A stretch of 64,000 nucleotides of DNA from Streptomyces albogriseolus (GTDB lineage: Bacteria > Actinomycetota > Actinomycetes > Streptomycetales > Streptomycetaceae): positions 186,001 to 250,000 of the forward strand of contig BMVA01000007.1 of assembly GCA_014650475.1 (NCBI GenBank), in the 5' to 3' direction. Below the pieces are notes generated by a model. That model saw only the letters and a list, made by a program, of their open reading frames with translations, made no database searches and had not been told where the DNA came from. Below, one piece after another: positions 19,963 through 32,880 of the stretch (position 1 is the first letter of the stretch; the number at the start of each line of letters is the position of its first letter). The position numbers and the translations under genes were made by a program.

Positions 19963-21927
19963 TCAGACCGCCCTCATCAGCAGGGTCGCGGCGGCGAGGA
20001 CCGCCGCGCCGCCGAACATCGAGACCGCGTAGGACCGCGCGAAGCCGTTCTGCAGCCTGCGCATCCGCCCGGACAGACCGCCCACGGAGGCGGCCGTGCC
20101 GTTGACGACCCCGTCGACCAGGGTGTGGTCGACGTACACCAGCGAGCGCGTGAGGTGCTCGCCGCCGCGGACCAGGACCACATGGTTGAAGTCGTCCTGG
20201 TACAGGTCGCGGCGGGCGGCCCGGGTGAGCAGCGAACCGCGCGGGGCGACGGCCGGCACGGGGCGCCGTCCGTACTGCGCCCAGGCGACCGCCACGCCGA
20301 TCACCATCACCGCGACCGTGGACAGCGTCACCGTCAGCGCGCTGACCGGCGGGTGTCCGTGGGCGTGCCCGGTGACCGGCTCCAGCCAGTGGATGAAGCG
20401 GTCGCCGATGCTGAAGAACGCGCCGCCGAACACCGACCCGACGGCCAGCAGGATCATCGGGACCGTCATGACCTTCGGCGACTCGTGCGGGTGCGGCGGC
20501 TCGTAGGCGCCGCCGGTCTGCGCGGCCGGCTCCACGTCCGGGGAGGCCGGGGACGGCGTCGGCGCGTTGCGCCAGCGCTCCTCGCCGAAGAAGGTCATCA
20601 GCATCACGCGCGTCATGTAGTAGGCGGTGATGGCCGCGCCCAGCAGGGCGCAGGCGCCGAGGACCCAGCCCTCGGTGCCGCCCTTGGCGAACGCCGCCTC
20701 GATGATCTTGTCCTTGGAGAAGAAGCCGGACAGGCCGGGGAAGCCGATGATCGCGAGGTAGCCGAGCCCGAAGGTGACGAACGTGACCGGCATGTACTTC
20801 CTGAGGCCGCCGTAACGGCGCATGTCGACCTCGTCGTTCATGCCGTGCATGACCGAACCGGCGCCGAGGAACAGACCGGCCTTGAAGAAGCCGTGCGTCA
20901 CCAGGTGCATGATCGCGAAGACGTAGCCGATCGGGCCGAGGCCCGCGGCCAGCACCATGTAGCCGATCTGCGACATGGTCGAGCCGGCCAGCGCCTTCTT
21001 GATGTCGTCCTTGGCGCAACCGACGATCGCACCGAACAGCAGCGTGACCGCGCCGACGACGGTGACGACCAGTTGCGCGTCCGGGGCGCCGTTGAAGACG
21101 GCCGCGGACCGGACGATCAGGTACACGCCCGCGGTCACCATGGTCGCGGCGTGGATGAGGGCCGACACCGGGGTCGGGCCCTCCATCGCGTCCCCGAGCC
21201 AGGACTGCAGCGGCACCTGGGCGGACTTGCCGCACGCGGCGAGCAGCAGCATCAGGGCGATCGCGGTCAGCTTGCCCTCGCCCGCGTCACCGGCGAGACC
21301 GGCCTCCCCGTGGCCGCCGAGCACCGGCCCGAAGGCGAAGGTGCCGAACCACAGGAACATCAGCATGATCGCGATGGACAGGCCCATGTCACCGACGCGG
21401 TTGACCAGGAAGGCCTTCTTCGCGGCCGTGGCCGCGCTCGGCTTGTGCTGCCAGAAGCCGATCAGCAGGTAGGAGGCGAGACCGACGCCCTCCCAGCCGA
21501 CGTACAGCAGCAGGTAGTTGTCGGCGAGGACCAGGATCAGCATCGCCGCGAGGAAGAGGTTCAGGTAGCCGAAGAAGCGGCGGCGCCGCTCGTCGTGCTC
21601 CATGTACCCGACGGAGTAGAGGTGGATCAGCGAGCCGACACCGGTGATCAGCAGCACGAACGTCATCGAGAGCTGGTCGAGCCGGAAGGCGACGTCCGCC
21701 TGGAAGCCCTCCACCGGGATCCAGCTGAACAGGTGCTGCACGACCGTGCGGTCCTCGGCGCCCTTGCCCAGCAGGTCGGTGAAGAGCACCAGGCCGAGCG
21801 CGAAGGAGACGGCGGCCAGGGCCGTGCCGATCCAGTGGCCGACGGCGTCCAGCCGGCGTCCGCCGCACAGCAGGACCACCGCTCCGAGCAGAGGCGCCGC
21901 CACCAGCAGCGCAATCAGGTTCTCCAC
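19963..21927 (-). CDS. nuoL: NADH-quinone oxidoreductase subunit L
   Basis: 654 aa distal antiporter-like subunit whose long lateral helix braces the membrane arm. '[19 protein letters not shown]' and '[20 protein letters not shown]' are family signatures with the proton-path Glu and Lys. A hydrophilic Pro/His-rich insert ('[10 protein letters not shown]') lies before the last third. The C-terminal part ('[20 protein letters not shown]') is the region leading to the lateral helix. Starts 14 bases after the nuoK stop. Confidence 0.97.
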   Translation of the reverse strand: MENLIALLVAAPLLGAVVLLCGGRRLDAVGHWIGTALAAVSFALGLVLFTDLLGKGAEDRTVVQHLFSWIPVEGFQADVAFRLDQLSMTFVLLITGVGSLIHLYSVGYMEHDERRRRFFGYLNLFLAAMLILVLADNYLLLYVGWEGVGLASYLLIGFWQHKPSAATAAKKAFLVNRVGDMGLSIAIMLMFLWFGTFAFGPVLGGHGEAGLAGDAGEGKLTAIALMLLLAACGKSAQVPLQSWLGDAMEGPTPVSALIHAATMVTAGVYLIVRSAAVFNGAPDAQLVVTVVGAVTLLFGAIVGCAKDDIKKALAGSTMSQIGYMVLAAGLGPIGYVFAIMHLVTHGFFKAGLFLGAGSVMHGMNDEVDMRRYGGLRKYMPVTFVTFGLGYLAIIGFPGLSGFFSKDKIIEAAFAKGGTEGWVLGACALLGAAITAYYMTRVMLMTFFGEERWRNAPTPSPASPDVEPAAQTGGAYEPPHPHESPKVMTVPMILLAVGSVFGGAFFSIGDRFIHWLEPVTGHAHGHPPVSALTVTLSTVAVMVIGVAVAWAQYGRRPVPAVAPRGSLLTRAARRDLYQDDFNHVVLVRGGEHLTRSLVYVDHTLVDGVVNGTAASVGGLSGRMRRLQNGFARSYAVSMFGGAAVLAAATLLMRAV

Positions 21928-21941
21928 GATTCAGCAGCCCC

Positions 21942-22241
21942 TCACAGCTTCATCAGGCTGGCGTCGTCGACCGAGGCCGAGTGGCGGGAACGGAACAGGG
22001 ACACGATGATCGCCAGCCCCACCACGACCTCCGCGGCGGCGACGACCATCGTGAAGAACGCGATGATCTGGCCGTCGAGGTTGCCGTGCATGCGGGAGAA
22101 GGCGACGAACGCCAGGTTGCAGGCGTTGAGCATCAGCTCGACGCACATGAACACCACGATCGCGTTGCGCCGGATCAGCACACCGGTGGCGCCGATGGTG
22201 AACAGCAGCGCCGCCAGGTACAGGTAGTTGACGGGATTCAC
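21942..22241 (-). CDS. nuoK: NADH-quinone oxidoreductase subunit K
   Basis: 99 aa, three transmembrane helices, Mrp-type subunit. The conserved Glu of helix 2 is in '[15 protein letters not shown]', and a second Glu is in '[11 protein letters not shown]'. Length is typical (about 100). The GTG start overlaps the nuoJ stop by four bases. Confidence 0.97.
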   Translation of the reverse strand: MNPVNYLYLAALLFTIGATGVLIRRNAIVVFMCVELMLNACNLAFVAFSRMHGNLDGQIIAFFTMVVAAAEVVVGLAIIVSLFRSRHSASVDDASLMKL

Positions 22242-23080
22242 TTCGACGCCTCCTCGGCCCGCTTGAAGACCGGCGGCTCGATCGCGCGGCGCTCCAGGCG
22301 CTCCTCCGCGCGCTGCTCCATCGCCCGCAGGTCGTTGATCGCCTCCCGCGACACGTCACGGACCTGGCCGCGGTCCCGCAGCGTCTTGCTGACGGTGAGG
22401 TCCGACGGGGTGCCGTCGGGCAGCAGGCCCGCGATGTCGACCGCGTTGTGCCGGGCGTAGACGCCGGGCGCGGGCAGCGGCGGCAGGTACCTGCCCTCGC
22501 GGACGCGCTGCTCGGCCAGTTCGCGCTGGGTCTTGGCCCGCTCGGTGCGCTCGCGGTGGGTGAGCACCATGGCGCCGACGGCCGCCGTGATGAGCAGCGC
22601 GCCGGTGATCTCGAAGGCGAAGACGTAGCGGGTGAACATCAAGGAGGCGAGGCCCTGGACGTTCCCCCCGGCGTTGGCCTCGCCGACGCCGCTGAACTCG
22701 CTCAGCGAGGCGTTGCCGATGCCGCCGACCAGCAGGATGCCGAAGCCGAGCCCGCACAGCAGGGCCAGCCAGCGCTGGCCCTTGATGGTCTCCTTCAGGG
22801 AGTCCGCGGCCGTGACGCCGACGAGCATCACCACGAACAGGAACAGCATCATGATCGCGCCGGTGTAGACGACGATCTGCACGACGCCCAGGAAGTAGGC
22901 GCCGTTCGCCAGGTAGAACACGGCGAGGACGATCATCGTGCCGGCGAGGCAGAGCGCGCTGTGCACGGCCCGCCGCATGAAGACGGTGCACAGGGCGCCG
23001 ATCACGGCGACGGTGCCGAGGATCCAGAACTGCACGGCCTCGCCGGTGGAGGTCGCATACGCGGCGAGCTGTTCGGTCAT
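22238..23080 (-). CDS. nuoJ: NADH-quinone oxidoreductase subunit J, long form
   Basis: 280 aa, against about 170-185 in E. coli. The first ~175 residues are the normal five-helix subunit ('[20 protein letters not shown]' is the signature). The last ~100 residues are a charged cytoplasmic tail ('[20 protein letters not shown]') with a predicted coiled helix. ATG overlaps the nuoI stop by four bases. Confidence 0.95.
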   Translation of the reverse strand: MTEQLAAYATSTGEAVQFWILGTVAVIGALCTVFMRRAVHSALCLAGTMIVLAVFYLANGAYFLGVVQIVVYTGAIMMLFLFVVMLVGVTAADSLKETIKGQRWLALLCGLGFGILLVGGIGNASLSEFSGVGEANAGGNVQGLASLMFTRYVFAFEITGALLITAAVGAMVLTHRERTERAKTQRELAEQRVREGRYLPPLPAPGVYARHNAVDIAGLLPDGTPSDLTVSKTLRDRGQVRDVSREAINDLRAMEQRAEERLERRAIEPPVFKRAEEASK

Positions 23081-23718
23081 CGCCCGATCACCTTCTCCGA
23101 GGCCGGCTCCTCCGGGCCGAACGTGGACTCGGCCTCCTGGACCACCTCGCCCTTGGAGTGGGCGACCTGACGCTCCGTGCCGGGCGCCGCCTCGGTCACC
23201 AGACCGCGGTAGTAGTCCTGTTCGTCCGTGCCCGGGTACATGGCGTGCGGGGCCTCGACCATGCCCTCGTCCAGGCCGGCGAGCAGCTGCTCCTTGGTGT
23301 AGATGAGGTTCGCCCGGCTGGAGTCGGCCAGCTCGAACTCGTTGGTCATCGTCAGCGCGCGCGTCGGGCACGCCTCGATGCACAGGCCGCACAGGATGCA
23401 GCGGGCGTAGTTGATCTGGTAGACGCGGCCGTACCGCTCGCCGGGCGAGTAGCGCTCCTCGTCCGTGTTGTCCGCGCCCTCGACGTAGATCGCGTCGGCG
23501 GGACAGGCCCAGGCGCACAGCTCGCAGCCGACGCACTTCTCCAGGCCGTCCGGATGGCGGTTGAGCTGGTGCCGTCCGTGGAAGCGCGGGGCCGTGGTCT
23601 TCTGCTGCTCCGGGTACTGCTCGGTGAGCCGCTTCTTGAACATGGCCTTGAAGGTCACGCCGAAGCCGGCCACCGGGTTCAGGAAACCGGGCTTGGTGTC
23701 CTTCGGTTCCTCAGCCAT
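23077..23718 (-). CDS. nuoI: NADH-quinone oxidoreductase subunit I (2x[4Fe-4S])
   Basis: 213 aa peripheral subunit carrying clusters N6a and N6b. Two ferredoxin motifs: [12 protein letters not shown] (C62, C65, C68, C72) and [12 protein letters not shown] (C107, C110, C113, C117). An acidic C-terminal tail of about 35 residues goes beyond the E. coli form. The ATG at 23718 has a strong AGGAGG upstream, inside the end of nuoH (8-base overlap), so it is re-initiated there. Confidence 0.97.
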   Translation of the reverse strand: MAEEPKDTKPGFLNPVAGFGVTFKAMFKKRLTEQYPEQQKTTAPRFHGRHQLNRHPDGLEKCVGCELCAWACPADAIYVEGADNTDEERYSPGERYGRVYQINYARCILCGLCIEACPTRALTMTNEFELADSSRANLIYTKEQLLAGLDEGMVEAPHAMYPGTDEQDYYRGLVTEAAPGTERQVAHSKGEVVQEAESTFGPEEPASEKVIGR

Positions 23719-25084
23719 CGGACGCCTCCTTTCCATCCGTAGATCCGCCCTGGGATTCGTCACTGTGAGTATCGGGTCCGCCACTGACAACGAGCTCCCG
23801 CTCGTGACGCGGGCGGCGCCGCGGCACCGGGGGCAGCTCCTGCCCGGGCAGCGGCGGCACGGGGAACCCGCCCGCCATCGGGTCGAACGGAGGCTGGTCC
23901 GCGGGCTGTGCGGTCTCCTCGCCCCGGCCGCGGAACATGTCGGCGACGAAGGAGAGGAGCAGCAGGACGAGCACGCCGCCGGCGATGTAGAGCGCGATGT
24001 CGGCGAACTCGTAGTTCTCGTTGCGCAGCGCCCGGACCGTGGCGACCGCCATCAGCCACACCAGGGAGACCGGGATGAGGACCTTCCAGCCGAGCTTCAT
24101 CAGCTGGTCGTAGCGGACGCGCGGGAGCGTGCCGCGCAGCCAGACGAAGCAGAACAGCAGGGTGAGCAGCTTGCCGGTGAACCAGAGCATCGGCCACCAG
24201 CCGTGGTTGGCGCCCTCCCAGAAGGTGCTGACCGGCCAGGGGGCCCGCCAGCCGCCCAGGAAGAGGGTCACCGCGACCGCCGAGACGGTCACCATGTTGA
24301 TGTACTCGGCGAGCATGAACATCGCGAACTTGATCGACGAGTACTCGGTGTTGAAGCCGCCGACCAGGTCGCCCTCGGACTCCGGCATGTCGAACGGGGC
24401 GCGGTTGGTCTCGCCGACCATCGTCACGATGTAGATGAGGAACGACACCGGCAGCAGCAGCACGTACCAGCGGTCGGCCTGCTGCTCGACGATCGTCGAC
24501 GTCGACATCGACCCGGAGTAGAGGAAGACGGAGGCGAACGCGGCGCCCATGGCGATCTCGTAGGAGATCATCTGGGCGCAGGAACGCAGGCCTCCCAGCA
24601 GCGGGTAGGTGGAGCCGGAGCTCCAGCCCGCCAGGACGATGCCGTAGATGCCGACCGAGGCGACCGCGAGGATGTAGAGCGCCGCGATCGGCAGGTCGGT
24701 GAGCTGCATCGTGGTGCGCTGGCCGAAGATCGAGATCTCGTTGCCGGCCGGCCCGAAGGGGATCACGGCGAACGCCATGAACGCCGGGATGGCCGCCACG
24801 ATCGGCGCGAGGACGTAGACCGCCTTGTCCGCGCGCTTGACGACGACGTCCTCCTTCAGCATCAGCTTCACGCCGTCGGCGAGCGACTGGAGCATGCCCC
24901 AGGGGCCGTGCCGGTTGGGGCCGATGCGCAGCTGCATCCAGGCGACGACCTTGCGCTCCATGACGATGGAGATCAGCACGGTCACCATCAGGAAGGCGAA
25001 GCAGAACACCGCCTTGACGACGATCAGCCACCAGGGATCGCGGCCGAACATCGAGAGGTCTTCAGCGGCGAGGTACGGGCTCAT
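23711..25084 (-). CDS. nuoH: NADH-quinone oxidoreductase subunit H, extended tail
   Basis: 457 aa, against about 325 in E. coli. Eight hydrophobic helices. Quinone-site and E-channel residues are in '[19 protein letters not shown]', '[20 protein letters not shown]' and 'EYINMV'. After the last helix comes a Pro-rich cytoplasmic tail of about 80 residues ('[18 protein letters not shown]'), absent from proteobacterial forms. ATG overlaps the nuoG stop by four bases. Confidence 0.96.
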   Translation of the reverse strand: MSPYLAAEDLSMFGRDPWWLIVVKAVFCFAFLMVTVLISIVMERKVVAWMQLRIGPNRHGPWGMLQSLADGVKLMLKEDVVVKRADKAVYVLAPIVAAIPAFMAFAVIPFGPAGNEISIFGQRTTMQLTDLPIAALYILAVASVGIYGIVLAGWSSGSTYPLLGGLRSCAQMISYEIAMGAAFASVFLYSGSMSTSTIVEQQADRWYVLLLPVSFLIYIVTMVGETNRAPFDMPESEGDLVGGFNTEYSSIKFAMFMLAEYINMVTVSAVAVTLFLGGWRAPWPVSTFWEGANHGWWPMLWFTGKLLTLLFCFVWLRGTLPRVRYDQLMKLGWKVLIPVSLVWLMAVATVRALRNENYEFADIALYIAGGVLVLLLLSFVADMFRGRGEETAQPADQPPFDPMAGGFPVPPLPGQELPPVPRRRPRHERELVVSGGPDTHSDESQGGSTDGKEASDG

Positions 25085-27585
25085 GCCTCCACCTCCTGGG
25101 GAGCCTCGCCGGCGAGGGTCGCCGGGCCGATGCGGACGAGGGAGCCGGGCAGCGCCCCGGTGCCGGAGGCCACCCCGCCGTCCGTGGAGTTCAGCGGGAG
25201 CCAGACCACCCGGTCGGGCATCTCGGTGACGGACAGCGGCAGTTCGAGCGTCCCGGCGGGGCCGGTCACCGCGAGCGTGTCGCCGTCCTTCACGCCGACC
25301 TCGGCGGCCGTGGCGGCCGAGAGCCGGGCGAGCGCGGCGTGCCGGGTGCCGGCCAGCGCCTCGTCGCCCTGCTGCAGCAGGCCGAGGTCCAGCAGGAGCC
25401 GGTGACCGGCCAGCACGGCCTCGCCGGCGGCCGGCCGGGGCAGGGCGCCCGCGGTCTCCACCGGGTCGGCGGCGCGCGGGCCGTCCCACGGTCCGAGCCG
25501 GTCGATCTCCGAGCGGATCGTGCGCAGGTCCGGCAGGCCCAGGTGCACGTCCATCGCGTCGGCGAGCATCTGCAGCACGCGCGCGTCGGTGGGCGCCACC
25601 CGCCGGGTCATCTGGTCGGGCTTGAGCGCCGCCTCGAACAGCCGCACCCTGCCTTCCCAGTTGAGGAAGGTGCCGGCCTTCTCGGCGACCGCGGCGACCG
25701 GCAGGACCACGTCGGCGAGCTCGGTGACCTCGCCGGGCCGCAGCTCCAGGGAGACCACGAACCCGGCCTCGGCGAGCGCGGCCCGGGCGCGGGCCGGGTC
25801 GGGCAGGTCGGCGACCTCCACGCCCGCCACCAGCAGCGCCTGGAGGTCGCCGCGGGCGGCGGCCTCGACGATCTGCGCGGTGTCCCGGCCGTAGCGGTGC
25901 GGGAGTTCGGCGACGCCCCAGAGGGCGGCCACCTCCTCCCGGGCGCGCGGGTCGGTCGCCGGGCGGCCGCCCGGCAGCAGCGACGGCAGCGCACCCGCCT
26001 CGATCGCGCCCCGCTCCCCGGCCCGGCGCGGGATCCACACCAGCCGGGAGCCGGTCGCGGTGGCGAACCGCACGGCCGCGGTGAGCCCGCCCCGTACGGC
26101 GGCCAGCCGCTCGCCGACGACGACCACCGCGCCCTCGGAGCGCAGCGCCTCGGCGGCCGCGGCCCCGTCGCCCTCCAGGCCGACGCCGCTCGCCAGCGCG
26201 TCCAGCCACTCGGTCTCGGTGCCCGGGGCCGCCGGCAGCAGCGTGCCGCCGGCCTTGGTCAGCCCGCGGGTGGCGTGCGTGGCCAGCGCGAAGGTGCGCT
26301 GGCCGTGGGCGCGCCAGGCCTTGCGCAGCCGCAGGAAGACGCCGGGCGCCTCCTCCTCGGACTCGAAGCCGACCAGCAGGACCGCCGGGGCCTTCTCCAG
26401 CGCCCGGTAGGTGACGCCGGTGCCGTCCAGGTCGACGCCGCGTCCCGCGACGCGCGCGGCGAGGAAGTCGGACTCCTCCGTGCTGTGCACGCGCGCACGG
26501 AAGTCGATGTCGTTGGTGGCGAGCGCGACCCGCGCGAACTTGCTGTACGCGTAGGCGTCCTCGACGGTCAGCCGGCCACCGGTCAGCACACCGGTGCGGC
26601 CCCGCGAGGCCAGCAGGCCCTGCGCCGCGATCTGCAGCGCGTCCGGCCACGACGCCGGCTCCAGCTCACCCTCCGGGTTGCGCACCAGCGGGGTGTCGAG
26701 CCGGTCCCGCTGCTGCGCGTACCGGAACGCGAAGCGGCCCTTGTCGCAGATCCACTCCTCGTTGACCTCGGGGTCGTCGGCGGCGAGCCGCCGCATGACC
26801 TTGCCGCGCCGGTGGTCGGTGCGGGTGGCGCAGCCGCCCGAGCAGTGCTCGCACACCGACGGCGAGGAGATCAGGTCGAACGGGCGGGAGCGGAACCGGT
26901 AGGCGGCCGAGGTGAGCGCGCCGACCGGGCAGATCTGGATGGTGTTGCCGGAGAAGTACGACTCGAACGGGTCGCCCTCGCCGGTGCCGATCTGCTGGAG
27001 CGCGCCCCGCTCGACCATCTCGATCATCGGGTCGCCCGCGATCTGGTTGGAGAAGCGGGTGCAGCGGGCGCACAGCACGCACCGTTCGCGGTCCAGCAGC
27101 ACCTGGGTGGAGATCGCGACGGGCTTCTCGTAGGTGCGCTTCTTGCCGTCGAAGCGGGACTCGGCGTTGCCGTGCGACATCGCCTGGTTCTGCAGCGGGC
27201 ACTCGCCGCCCTTGTCGCAGACCGGGCAGTCCAGCGGGTGGTTGATGAGCAGCAGCTCCATCACGCCCTTCTGGGCCTTCTCCGCGACCGGCGAGGAGAG
27301 CTGCGTCTTCACCACCATTCCGTCGGTGCAGGTGATGGTGCAGGACGCCATGGGCTTGCGCTGGCCCTCGACCTCCACGATGCACTGGCGGCAGGCGCCG
27401 GCCGGCGCGAGCAGCGGGTGGTCGCAGAACCGGGGGATCTCGATGCCGAGCTGCTCGGCGGCCCGGATGACCAGGGTGCCCTTGGGCACGCTGATCTCGG
27501 CGCCGTCGATCGTCAGCGTGACGAGGTCCTCGGGCGGGACCGCCGCCTCTCCCCCTCCTGAGGGAGCGTTGGTGGTCACAGTCAT
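25081..27585 (-). CDS. nuoG: NADH-quinone oxidoreductase subunit G (Fe-S)
   Basis: 834 aa. N-terminal [2Fe-2S] cluster N1b (C54, C65, C68, C82); His/Cys-ligated N5 (H116, C120, C123, C129); N4 (C169, C172, C175, C219). The additional cluster N7 ligands are present as 'CEHCSGGC' with 'EEWICDKGR' about 30 residues on. N7 is lost in many lineages but kept in Thermus, E. coli and actinomycetes. The rest is a molybdopterin-oxidoreductase-like domain without cofactor role. ATG overlaps the nuoF stop. Confidence 0.96.
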   Translation of the reverse strand: MTVTTNAPSGGGEAAVPPEDLVTLTIDGAEISVPKGTLVIRAAEQLGIEIPRFCDHPLLAPAGACRQCIVEVEGQRKPMASCTITCTDGMVVKTQLSSPVAEKAQKGVMELLLINHPLDCPVCDKGGECPLQNQAMSHGNAESRFDGKKRTYEKPVAISTQVLLDRERCVLCARCTRFSNQIAGDPMIEMVERGALQQIGTGEGDPFESYFSGNTIQICPVGALTSAAYRFRSRPFDLISSPSVCEHCSGGCATRTDHRRGKVMRRLAADDPEVNEEWICDKGRFAFRYAQQRDRLDTPLVRNPEGELEPASWPDALQIAAQGLLASRGRTGVLTGGRLTVEDAYAYSKFARVALATNDIDFRARVHSTEESDFLAARVAGRGVDLDGTGVTYRALEKAPAVLLVGFESEEEAPGVFLRLRKAWRAHGQRTFALATHATRGLTKAGGTLLPAAPGTETEWLDALASGVGLEGDGAAAAEALRSEGAVVVVGERLAAVRGGLTAAVRFATATGSRLVWIPRRAGERGAIEAGALPSLLPGGRPATDPRAREEVAALWGVAELPHRYGRDTAQIVEAAARGDLQALLVAGVEVADLPDPARARAALAEAGFVVSLELRPGEVTELADVVLPVAAVAEKAGTFLNWEGRVRLFEAALKPDQMTRRVAPTDARVLQMLADAMDVHLGLPDLRTIRSEIDRLGPWDGPRAADPVETAGALPRPAAGEAVLAGHRLLLDLGLLQQGDEALAGTRHAALARLSAATAAEVGVKDGDTLAVTGPAGTLELPLSVTEMPDRVVWLPLNSTDGGVASGTGALPGSLVRIGPATLAGEAPQEVEA

Positions 27586-28928
27586 GCGTGCACCTCCGTA
27601 CGGTCGGCCCAGACCGTCGACGCGGCCGGGTCGAAGGGGCAGCGACGGTCCGTGATGTGCTGCTCGTACTCCTCGCGGAAGTACTTGAGCGAGGAGAAGA
27701 TCGGCGAGGCGGCGCCGTCGCCGAGGGCGCAGAAGGCCTTGCCGTTGATGTTGTCGGCGATGTCGTTCAGCTTGTCGAGGTCGGACATCTGTCCCTTGCC
27801 GGCCTCGATGTCCCGCATCAGCTGGACGAGCCAGTACGTGCCCTCGCGGCAGGGGGTGCACTTGCCGCAGGACTCGTGGGCGTAGAACTCGGTCCAGCGG
27901 GTGACGGCGCGGACCACGCAGGTGGTCTCGTCGAAGCACTGCAGCGCCTTGGTGCCGAGCATGGAGCCCGCGGCGCCGACCCCTTCGTAGTCGAGGGGGA
28001 CGTCGAGGTGCTCGTCGGTGAACATCGGCGTCGAGGAGCCGCCCGGCGTCCAGAACTTCAGCCGGTGGCCGGGCCGCATCCCGCCGCTCATGTCGAGCAG
28101 CTGGCGCAGGGTGATGCCGAGGGGCGCCTCGTACTGGCCGGGGCTCGCCACATGGCCGCTGAGGGAGTAGAGCGTGAAGCCCGGGGACTTCTCGCTGCCC
28201 ATCGAGCGGAACCACTCCTTGCCCCGGTTCATGATGGCGGGAACCGAGGCGATGGACTCGACGTTGTTCACCACCGTGGGGCAGGCGTAGAGGCCCGCGA
28301 CGGCGGGGAAGGGAGGACGCAGCCTGGGCTGGCCGCGACGGCCCTCGAGGGAGTCGAGCAGCGCGGTCTCCTCACCGCAGATGTACGCGCCCGCGCCCGC
28401 GTGCACGGTGAGTTCGAGGTCGAGTCCGCTGCCGAGGATGTTCTTGCCGAGGAGCCCGGCCTCGTACGCCTCGCGCACGGCCGCGTGCAGCCTGCGCAGC
28501 ACGGGGACGACCTCGCCGCGCAGGTAGATGAACGCGTGCGACGACCTGATGGCGTAGCAGGCGATGACGATGCCCTCGATCAGGCTGTGCGGGTTGGCGA
28601 AGAGCAGCGGGATGTCCTTGCAGGTCCCGGGCTCCGACTCGTCGGCGTTGACGACGAGGTAGTGCGGCTTGCCGTCGCCCTGCGGGATGAACTGCCACTT
28701 CATGCCCGTCGGGAAGCCGGCGCCGCCGCGTCCGCGCAGCCCGGAGTCCTTGACGTACGCGATGACGTCGTCGGGCGACATCGCGAGCGCCTTGCGCAGG
28801 CCCTCGTAGCCGTCGTGCCGGCGGTAGACGTCGAGCGTCCAGGACTTCTCCTCGTCCCAGAAGGCCGACAGCACCGGCGCGAGCAGCTTCTCCGGGCTGG
28901 TGTCCTTCAGTTCGGGTGCCAAGGTCAT
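27582..28928 (-). CDS. nuoF: NADH-quinone oxidoreductase subunit F (NADH/FMN)
   Basis: 448 aa entry point for electrons. The NADH/FMN-binding glycine-rich '[16 protein letters not shown]' is near 63-78, a second FMN stretch is '[12 protein letters not shown]', and N3 [4Fe-4S] ligands are in '[13 protein letters not shown]' and 'AFCALGDG'. Start ATG shares one base with the nuoE stop (TGATG). Confidence 0.97.
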   Translation of the reverse strand: MTLAPELKDTSPEKLLAPVLSAFWDEEKSWTLDVYRRHDGYEGLRKALAMSPDDVIAYVKDSGLRGRGGAGFPTGMKWQFIPQGDGKPHYLVVNADESEPGTCKDIPLLFANPHSLIEGIVIACYAIRSSHAFIYLRGEVVPVLRRLHAAVREAYEAGLLGKNILGSGLDLELTVHAGAGAYICGEETALLDSLEGRRGQPRLRPPFPAVAGLYACPTVVNNVESIASVPAIMNRGKEWFRSMGSEKSPGFTLYSLSGHVASPGQYEAPLGITLRQLLDMSGGMRPGHRLKFWTPGGSSTPMFTDEHLDVPLDYEGVGAAGSMLGTKALQCFDETTCVVRAVTRWTEFYAHESCGKCTPCREGTYWLVQLMRDIEAGKGQMSDLDKLNDIADNINGKAFCALGDGAASPIFSSLKYFREEYEQHITDRRCPFDPAASTVWADRTEVHA

Positions 28929-29788
28929 CACTCCCCCTCCTCGGCGACGGGTCCGGACGGGTGGGACGGGTCGGAGGCCGCCGTGTCCTGCGGCGCGTCG
29001 TGCGAGCTGAGGTGCTCGGCGGGGGACGGCTCGTGCGGCGGGGCGTCCTGCGGCGCCTCGCCCCGCGGGTGCACCACGCGCGCGGGGGCGGCCTCGCCCT
29101 TGGCCAGCTTCAGGCCGATCAGGGAGGCGGGGCCCGCGCTGCCGGTCGCCTCGACGGCCCCCTCGCGCTCGTCGGGGAAGCCGGCCAGGATCCGCGCGGT
29201 CTCCTTGAACGTGCACAGCGGCGCGCCGCGGGTGGGCGCGACCGGGCGGCCGGCGCGCAGGTCGTCGACCATGCGCTTGGCGCTCTCGGGGGTCTGGTTG
29301 TCGAAGAACTCCCAGTTGACCATCACGACGGGCGCGTAGTCGCAGGCCGCGTTGCACTCGATGTGCTCCAGGGTGACCTTGCCGTCGGCGGTGGTCTCGC
29401 CGTTGCCGACGCCCAGGTGCTCCTGGAGCTCCTCGAAGATCGCGTCGCCGCCCATCACCGCGCACAGGGTGTTGGTGCACACCCCGACCTGGTAGTCGCC
29501 GCTCGGGCGGCGCCGGTACATGGTGTAGAAGGTGGCGACCGCGGTCACCTCGGCCGTGGTCAGGCCGAGCGTCTCGGCGCAGAACCGCATGCCGGTGCGC
29601 GTGACATGGCCCTCCTCCGACTGCACCAGGTGCAGCAGCGGCAGGAGGGCGGACCGGGAGTCCGGGTAGCGCGCGACGATCGCCCGCGCGTCGGTCTCCA
29701 GCCGGGCCCGGACGTCGTCCGGGTAGTCCGGCGCGGGCAGTTCCGGCATGCCCAGGCTGACGCCCCGCTCGGAAGAAGAGGTGGTCAC
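28928..29788 (-). CDS. nuoE: NADH-quinone oxidoreductase subunit E, extended tail
   Basis: 286 aa, against about 165 in E. coli. Thioredoxin-fold [2Fe-2S] subunit N1a with ligands C104, C109, C145 and C149 ('CTNTLC', '[10 protein letters not shown]'). After residue about 215 there is an acidic Pro/His/Ser-rich tail ('[17 protein letters not shown]') with no counterpart in the core family. The GTG start overlaps the nuoD stop. Confidence 0.96.
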   Translation of the reverse strand: MTTSSSERGVSLGMPELPAPDYPDDVRARLETDARAIVARYPDSRSALLPLLHLVQSEEGHVTRTGMRFCAETLGLTTAEVTAVATFYTMYRRRPSGDYQVGVCTNTLCAVMGGDAIFEELQEHLGVGNGETTADGKVTLEHIECNAACDYAPVVMVNWEFFDNQTPESAKRMVDDLRAGRPVAPTRGAPLCTFKETARILAGFPDEREGAVEATGSAGPASLIGLKLAKGEAAPARVVHPRGEAPQDAPPHEPSPAEHLSSHDAPQDTAASDPSHPSGPVAEEGE

Positions 29789-31104
29789 CGGTCGACGCCT
29801 CCCATCACGGGGTCGATGGACGCGACGGCGACGATGACGTCGGCGACCTGGCCGCCCTCGCACATCGCCGCCATGGCCTGAAGGTTGGTGAAGGACGGGT
29901 CGCGGAAGTGGACCCGGTAGGGGCGGGTGCCGCCGTCGGAGACGACGTGCACCCCGAGCTCGCCCTTGGGCGACTCGACGGCCGCGTAGGCCTGGCCCGG
30001 CGGGACGCGGAAGCCCTCGGTGACCAGCTTGAAGTGGTGGATCAGGGCCTCCATGGAGGTGCCCATGATCTGCTTGATGTGGTCGAGGGAGTTGCCCAGT
30101 CCGTCGGGTCCCAGGGCGAGCTGGGCGGGCCAGGCGATCTTCTTGTCGGCGACCATGACCGGGCCGGGCTCCAGCCGGTCCAGGCACTGCTCGACGATGC
30201 GCAGCGACTGGCGCATCTCCTCCAGCCGGATCAGGAACCGGCCGTAGGAGTCGCAGGTGTCGGCGGTCGGGACGTCGAAGTCGTACGTCTCGTAGCCGCA
30301 GTACGGCTGGGCCTTGCGCAGGTCGTGCGGCAGGCCGGTGGAGCGCAGGATCGGGCCGGTCGCGCCGAGGGCCATGCAGCCGGCCAGGTCGAGGTAGCCG
30401 ACGTCCTGCATGCGGGCCTTGAAGATGGGGTTCCCGGTGGCGAGCTTGTCGTACTCGGGGAGGTTCTTCCGCATCTTCTTGACGAACTCGCGGATCTGGT
30501 CGACCGCGCCGGGCGGCAGGTCCTGGGCGAGTCCGCCGGGGCGGATGTACGCGTGGTTCATCCTCAGGCCCGTGATGAGCTCGTAGATGTCGAGAATCAG
30601 TTCACGGTCACGGAATCCGTAGATCATGATCGTGGTGGCGCCGAGCTCCATGCCGCCGGTGGCGATGCACACCAGGTGGGAGGAGAGCCGGTTCAGCTCC
30701 ATCAGGAGCACCCGGATGACCGAGGCGCGGTCCGGGACCTCGTCCTCGATGCCGAGCAGCTTCTCGACCGCGAGGCAGTACGCCGTCTCGTTGAAGAACG
30801 GCGTCAGGTAGTCCATGCGCGTCACGAACGTGGTGCCCTGGGTCCACGTCCGGTACTCGAGGTTCTTCTCGATGCCGGTGTGGAGGTAGCCGATGCCGCA
30901 GCGGGCCTCGGTGACCGTCTCGCCGTCGATCTCCAGGATCAGGCGGAGCACCCCGTGGGTGGACGGGTGCTGCGGTCCCATGTTGACGACGATGCGCTCG
31001 TCGTCGGTCCGGGCCGCGGTCTCGACGACCTCGTCCCAGTCGCCGCCGGTGACGGTGTAGACGGTTCCCTCGGTGGTCTCGCGAGGGTTGGCGTGCGTGC
31101 TCAC
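29785..31104 (-). CDS. nuoD: NADH-quinone oxidoreductase subunit D (49 kDa)
   Basis: 439 aa quinone-site subunit related to hydrogenase large subunits. '[20 protein letters not shown]' carries the quinone-binding His and neighbours; '[13 protein letters not shown]' and 'YRTWTQG' are family signatures; the C-terminus '[11 protein letters not shown]' is conserved. The GTG start overlaps nuoC. Confidence 0.97.
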   Translation of the reverse strand: MSTHANPRETTEGTVYTVTGGDWDEVVETAARTDDERIVVNMGPQHPSTHGVLRLILEIDGETVTEARCGIGYLHTGIEKNLEYRTWTQGTTFVTRMDYLTPFFNETAYCLAVEKLLGIEDEVPDRASVIRVLLMELNRLSSHLVCIATGGMELGATTIMIYGFRDRELILDIYELITGLRMNHAYIRPGGLAQDLPPGAVDQIREFVKKMRKNLPEYDKLATGNPIFKARMQDVGYLDLAGCMALGATGPILRSTGLPHDLRKAQPYCGYETYDFDVPTADTCDSYGRFLIRLEEMRQSLRIVEQCLDRLEPGPVMVADKKIAWPAQLALGPDGLGNSLDHIKQIMGTSMEALIHHFKLVTEGFRVPPGQAYAAVESPKGELGVHVVSDGGTRPYRVHFRDPSFTNLQAMAAMCEGGQVADVIVAVASIDPVMGGVDR

Positions 31105-31846
31105 GAGTACGACCTCCGCTGGTCCGGAGCCGGGATCTGGGCGCCCTTGTACTCGACGGGGATGCCGCCGAGGGGATAGTCCTTGCGCTGCGGATGGCCC
31201 TGCCAGTCGTCCGGCATCATGATCCGCGTCAGGGCCGGGTGACCGTCGAAGACGATGCCGAAGAAGTCGTACGTCTCGCGCTCGTGCCAGTCGTTGGTCG
31301 GATAGACGGAGAACAGCGACGGGATGTGCGGGTCGCTGTCCGGCACGCTGACCTCCAGGCGGATCACCCGGTTGTGGGTGATCGAGCGCAGGTGGTAGAC
31401 GGCGTGCAGCTCGCGCCCTTTGTCGCCCGGGTAGTGCACCCCGCTGACGCCGGTGCACAGTTCGAACCGCAGCGCGGGGTCGTCGCGCAGCGTCCTCGCC
31501 ACCCGCACGAGGTGCTCGCGCTCGATGTGGAAGGTGATCTCACCGCGGTCGACGACCGTCTTCTCGATGGCGTTCTCCGGGAGCAGGTCCTGCTCCTCCA
31601 GCGCGCCCTCCAGTTCGTCGGCGACCTCGTCGAACCAGCCGCCGTACGGGCGGGCCGCCGGTCCCGGGAGCCGGACCGAGCGGACCAGGCCGCCGTAACC
31701 GGAGGTGTCGCCGCCGCTGTCGGCGCCGAACATGCCGCGCTGGACGCGGATCTCCTCGCCGCCCTGTCCGCGCTGGCCGGGGAGGTTCTCGGCGGAGAGC
31801 TCCTTCTCGGGGTTCACGCCGTCACCCGCGGTGTTGTTCGCGTCGC

Positions 31847-31850
<4 letters not shown>
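31101..31850 (-). CDS. nuoC: NADH-quinone oxidoreductase subunit C (30 kDa)
   Basis: 249 aa. The core 30-kDa domain ends in the signature '[18 protein letters not shown]' and '[20 protein letters not shown]'. An N-terminal extension of about 60 residues, Gly/Glu-rich and probably disordered, precedes it. Separate from nuoD, unlike the fused NuoCD of E. coli. ATG overlaps the nuoB stop. Confidence 0.96.
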
Positions 31851-32401
<551 letters not shown>

Positions 32402-32414
32402 GACTTATGGCCCC

Positions 32415-32774
32415 TCAGTCCCATTCCAGGCCGCCGCGCCGCCATACGTACGCGTACGCGACGAAGACGGTGAGCACGAAGAGCAGCATCTCCACGAGCC
32501 CGAAAATCCCCAGGGCGTCGAAGGTGACGGCCCAGGGGTAGAGGAAGACGATCTCGATATCGAAGATGATGAAGAGCATCGCCGTCAGGTAGTACTTGAT
32601 GGGGAAGCGCCCGCCGCCGGCCGGCGTGGGGGTCGGCTCGATGCCGCACTCGTAGGCCTCGAGCTTCGCCCGGTTGTACCGCTTCGGACCGATCAGCGTG
32701 GCCATGACCACGGAGAAGATCGCAAAGCCTGCCCCGAGGGCTCCCAGTACGAGGATGGGCGCATACGCGTTCAC
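32415..32774 (-). CDS. nuoA: NADH-quinone oxidoreductase subunit A
   Basis: 119 aa, three transmembrane helices. 'AYECGIEP' holds the conserved Cys/Glu loop that senses the active-deactive state, and 'FIIFDIEIVFLYPWAV' holds the E-channel acids. First gene of the operon. GTG start with GAGGAG upstream. A Rex-like operator lies about 107 bases upstream. Confidence 0.97.
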   Translation of the reverse strand: MNAYAPILVLGALGAGFAIFSVVMATLIGPKRYNRAKLEAYECGIEPTPTPAGGGRFPIKYYLTAMLFIIFDIEIVFLYPWAVTFDALGIFGLVEMLLFVLTVFVAYAYVWRRGGLEWD

Positions 32775-32880
32775 CGCTCCTCGCTCCTCTCAGTCGGCAC
32801 TGACTGCTGGCGGTTGTGCAGCGGGCCCGTCGCCTCACCAGCCCCACGAACCACGCCCGCCCCGGCGAAGATCGAGAACA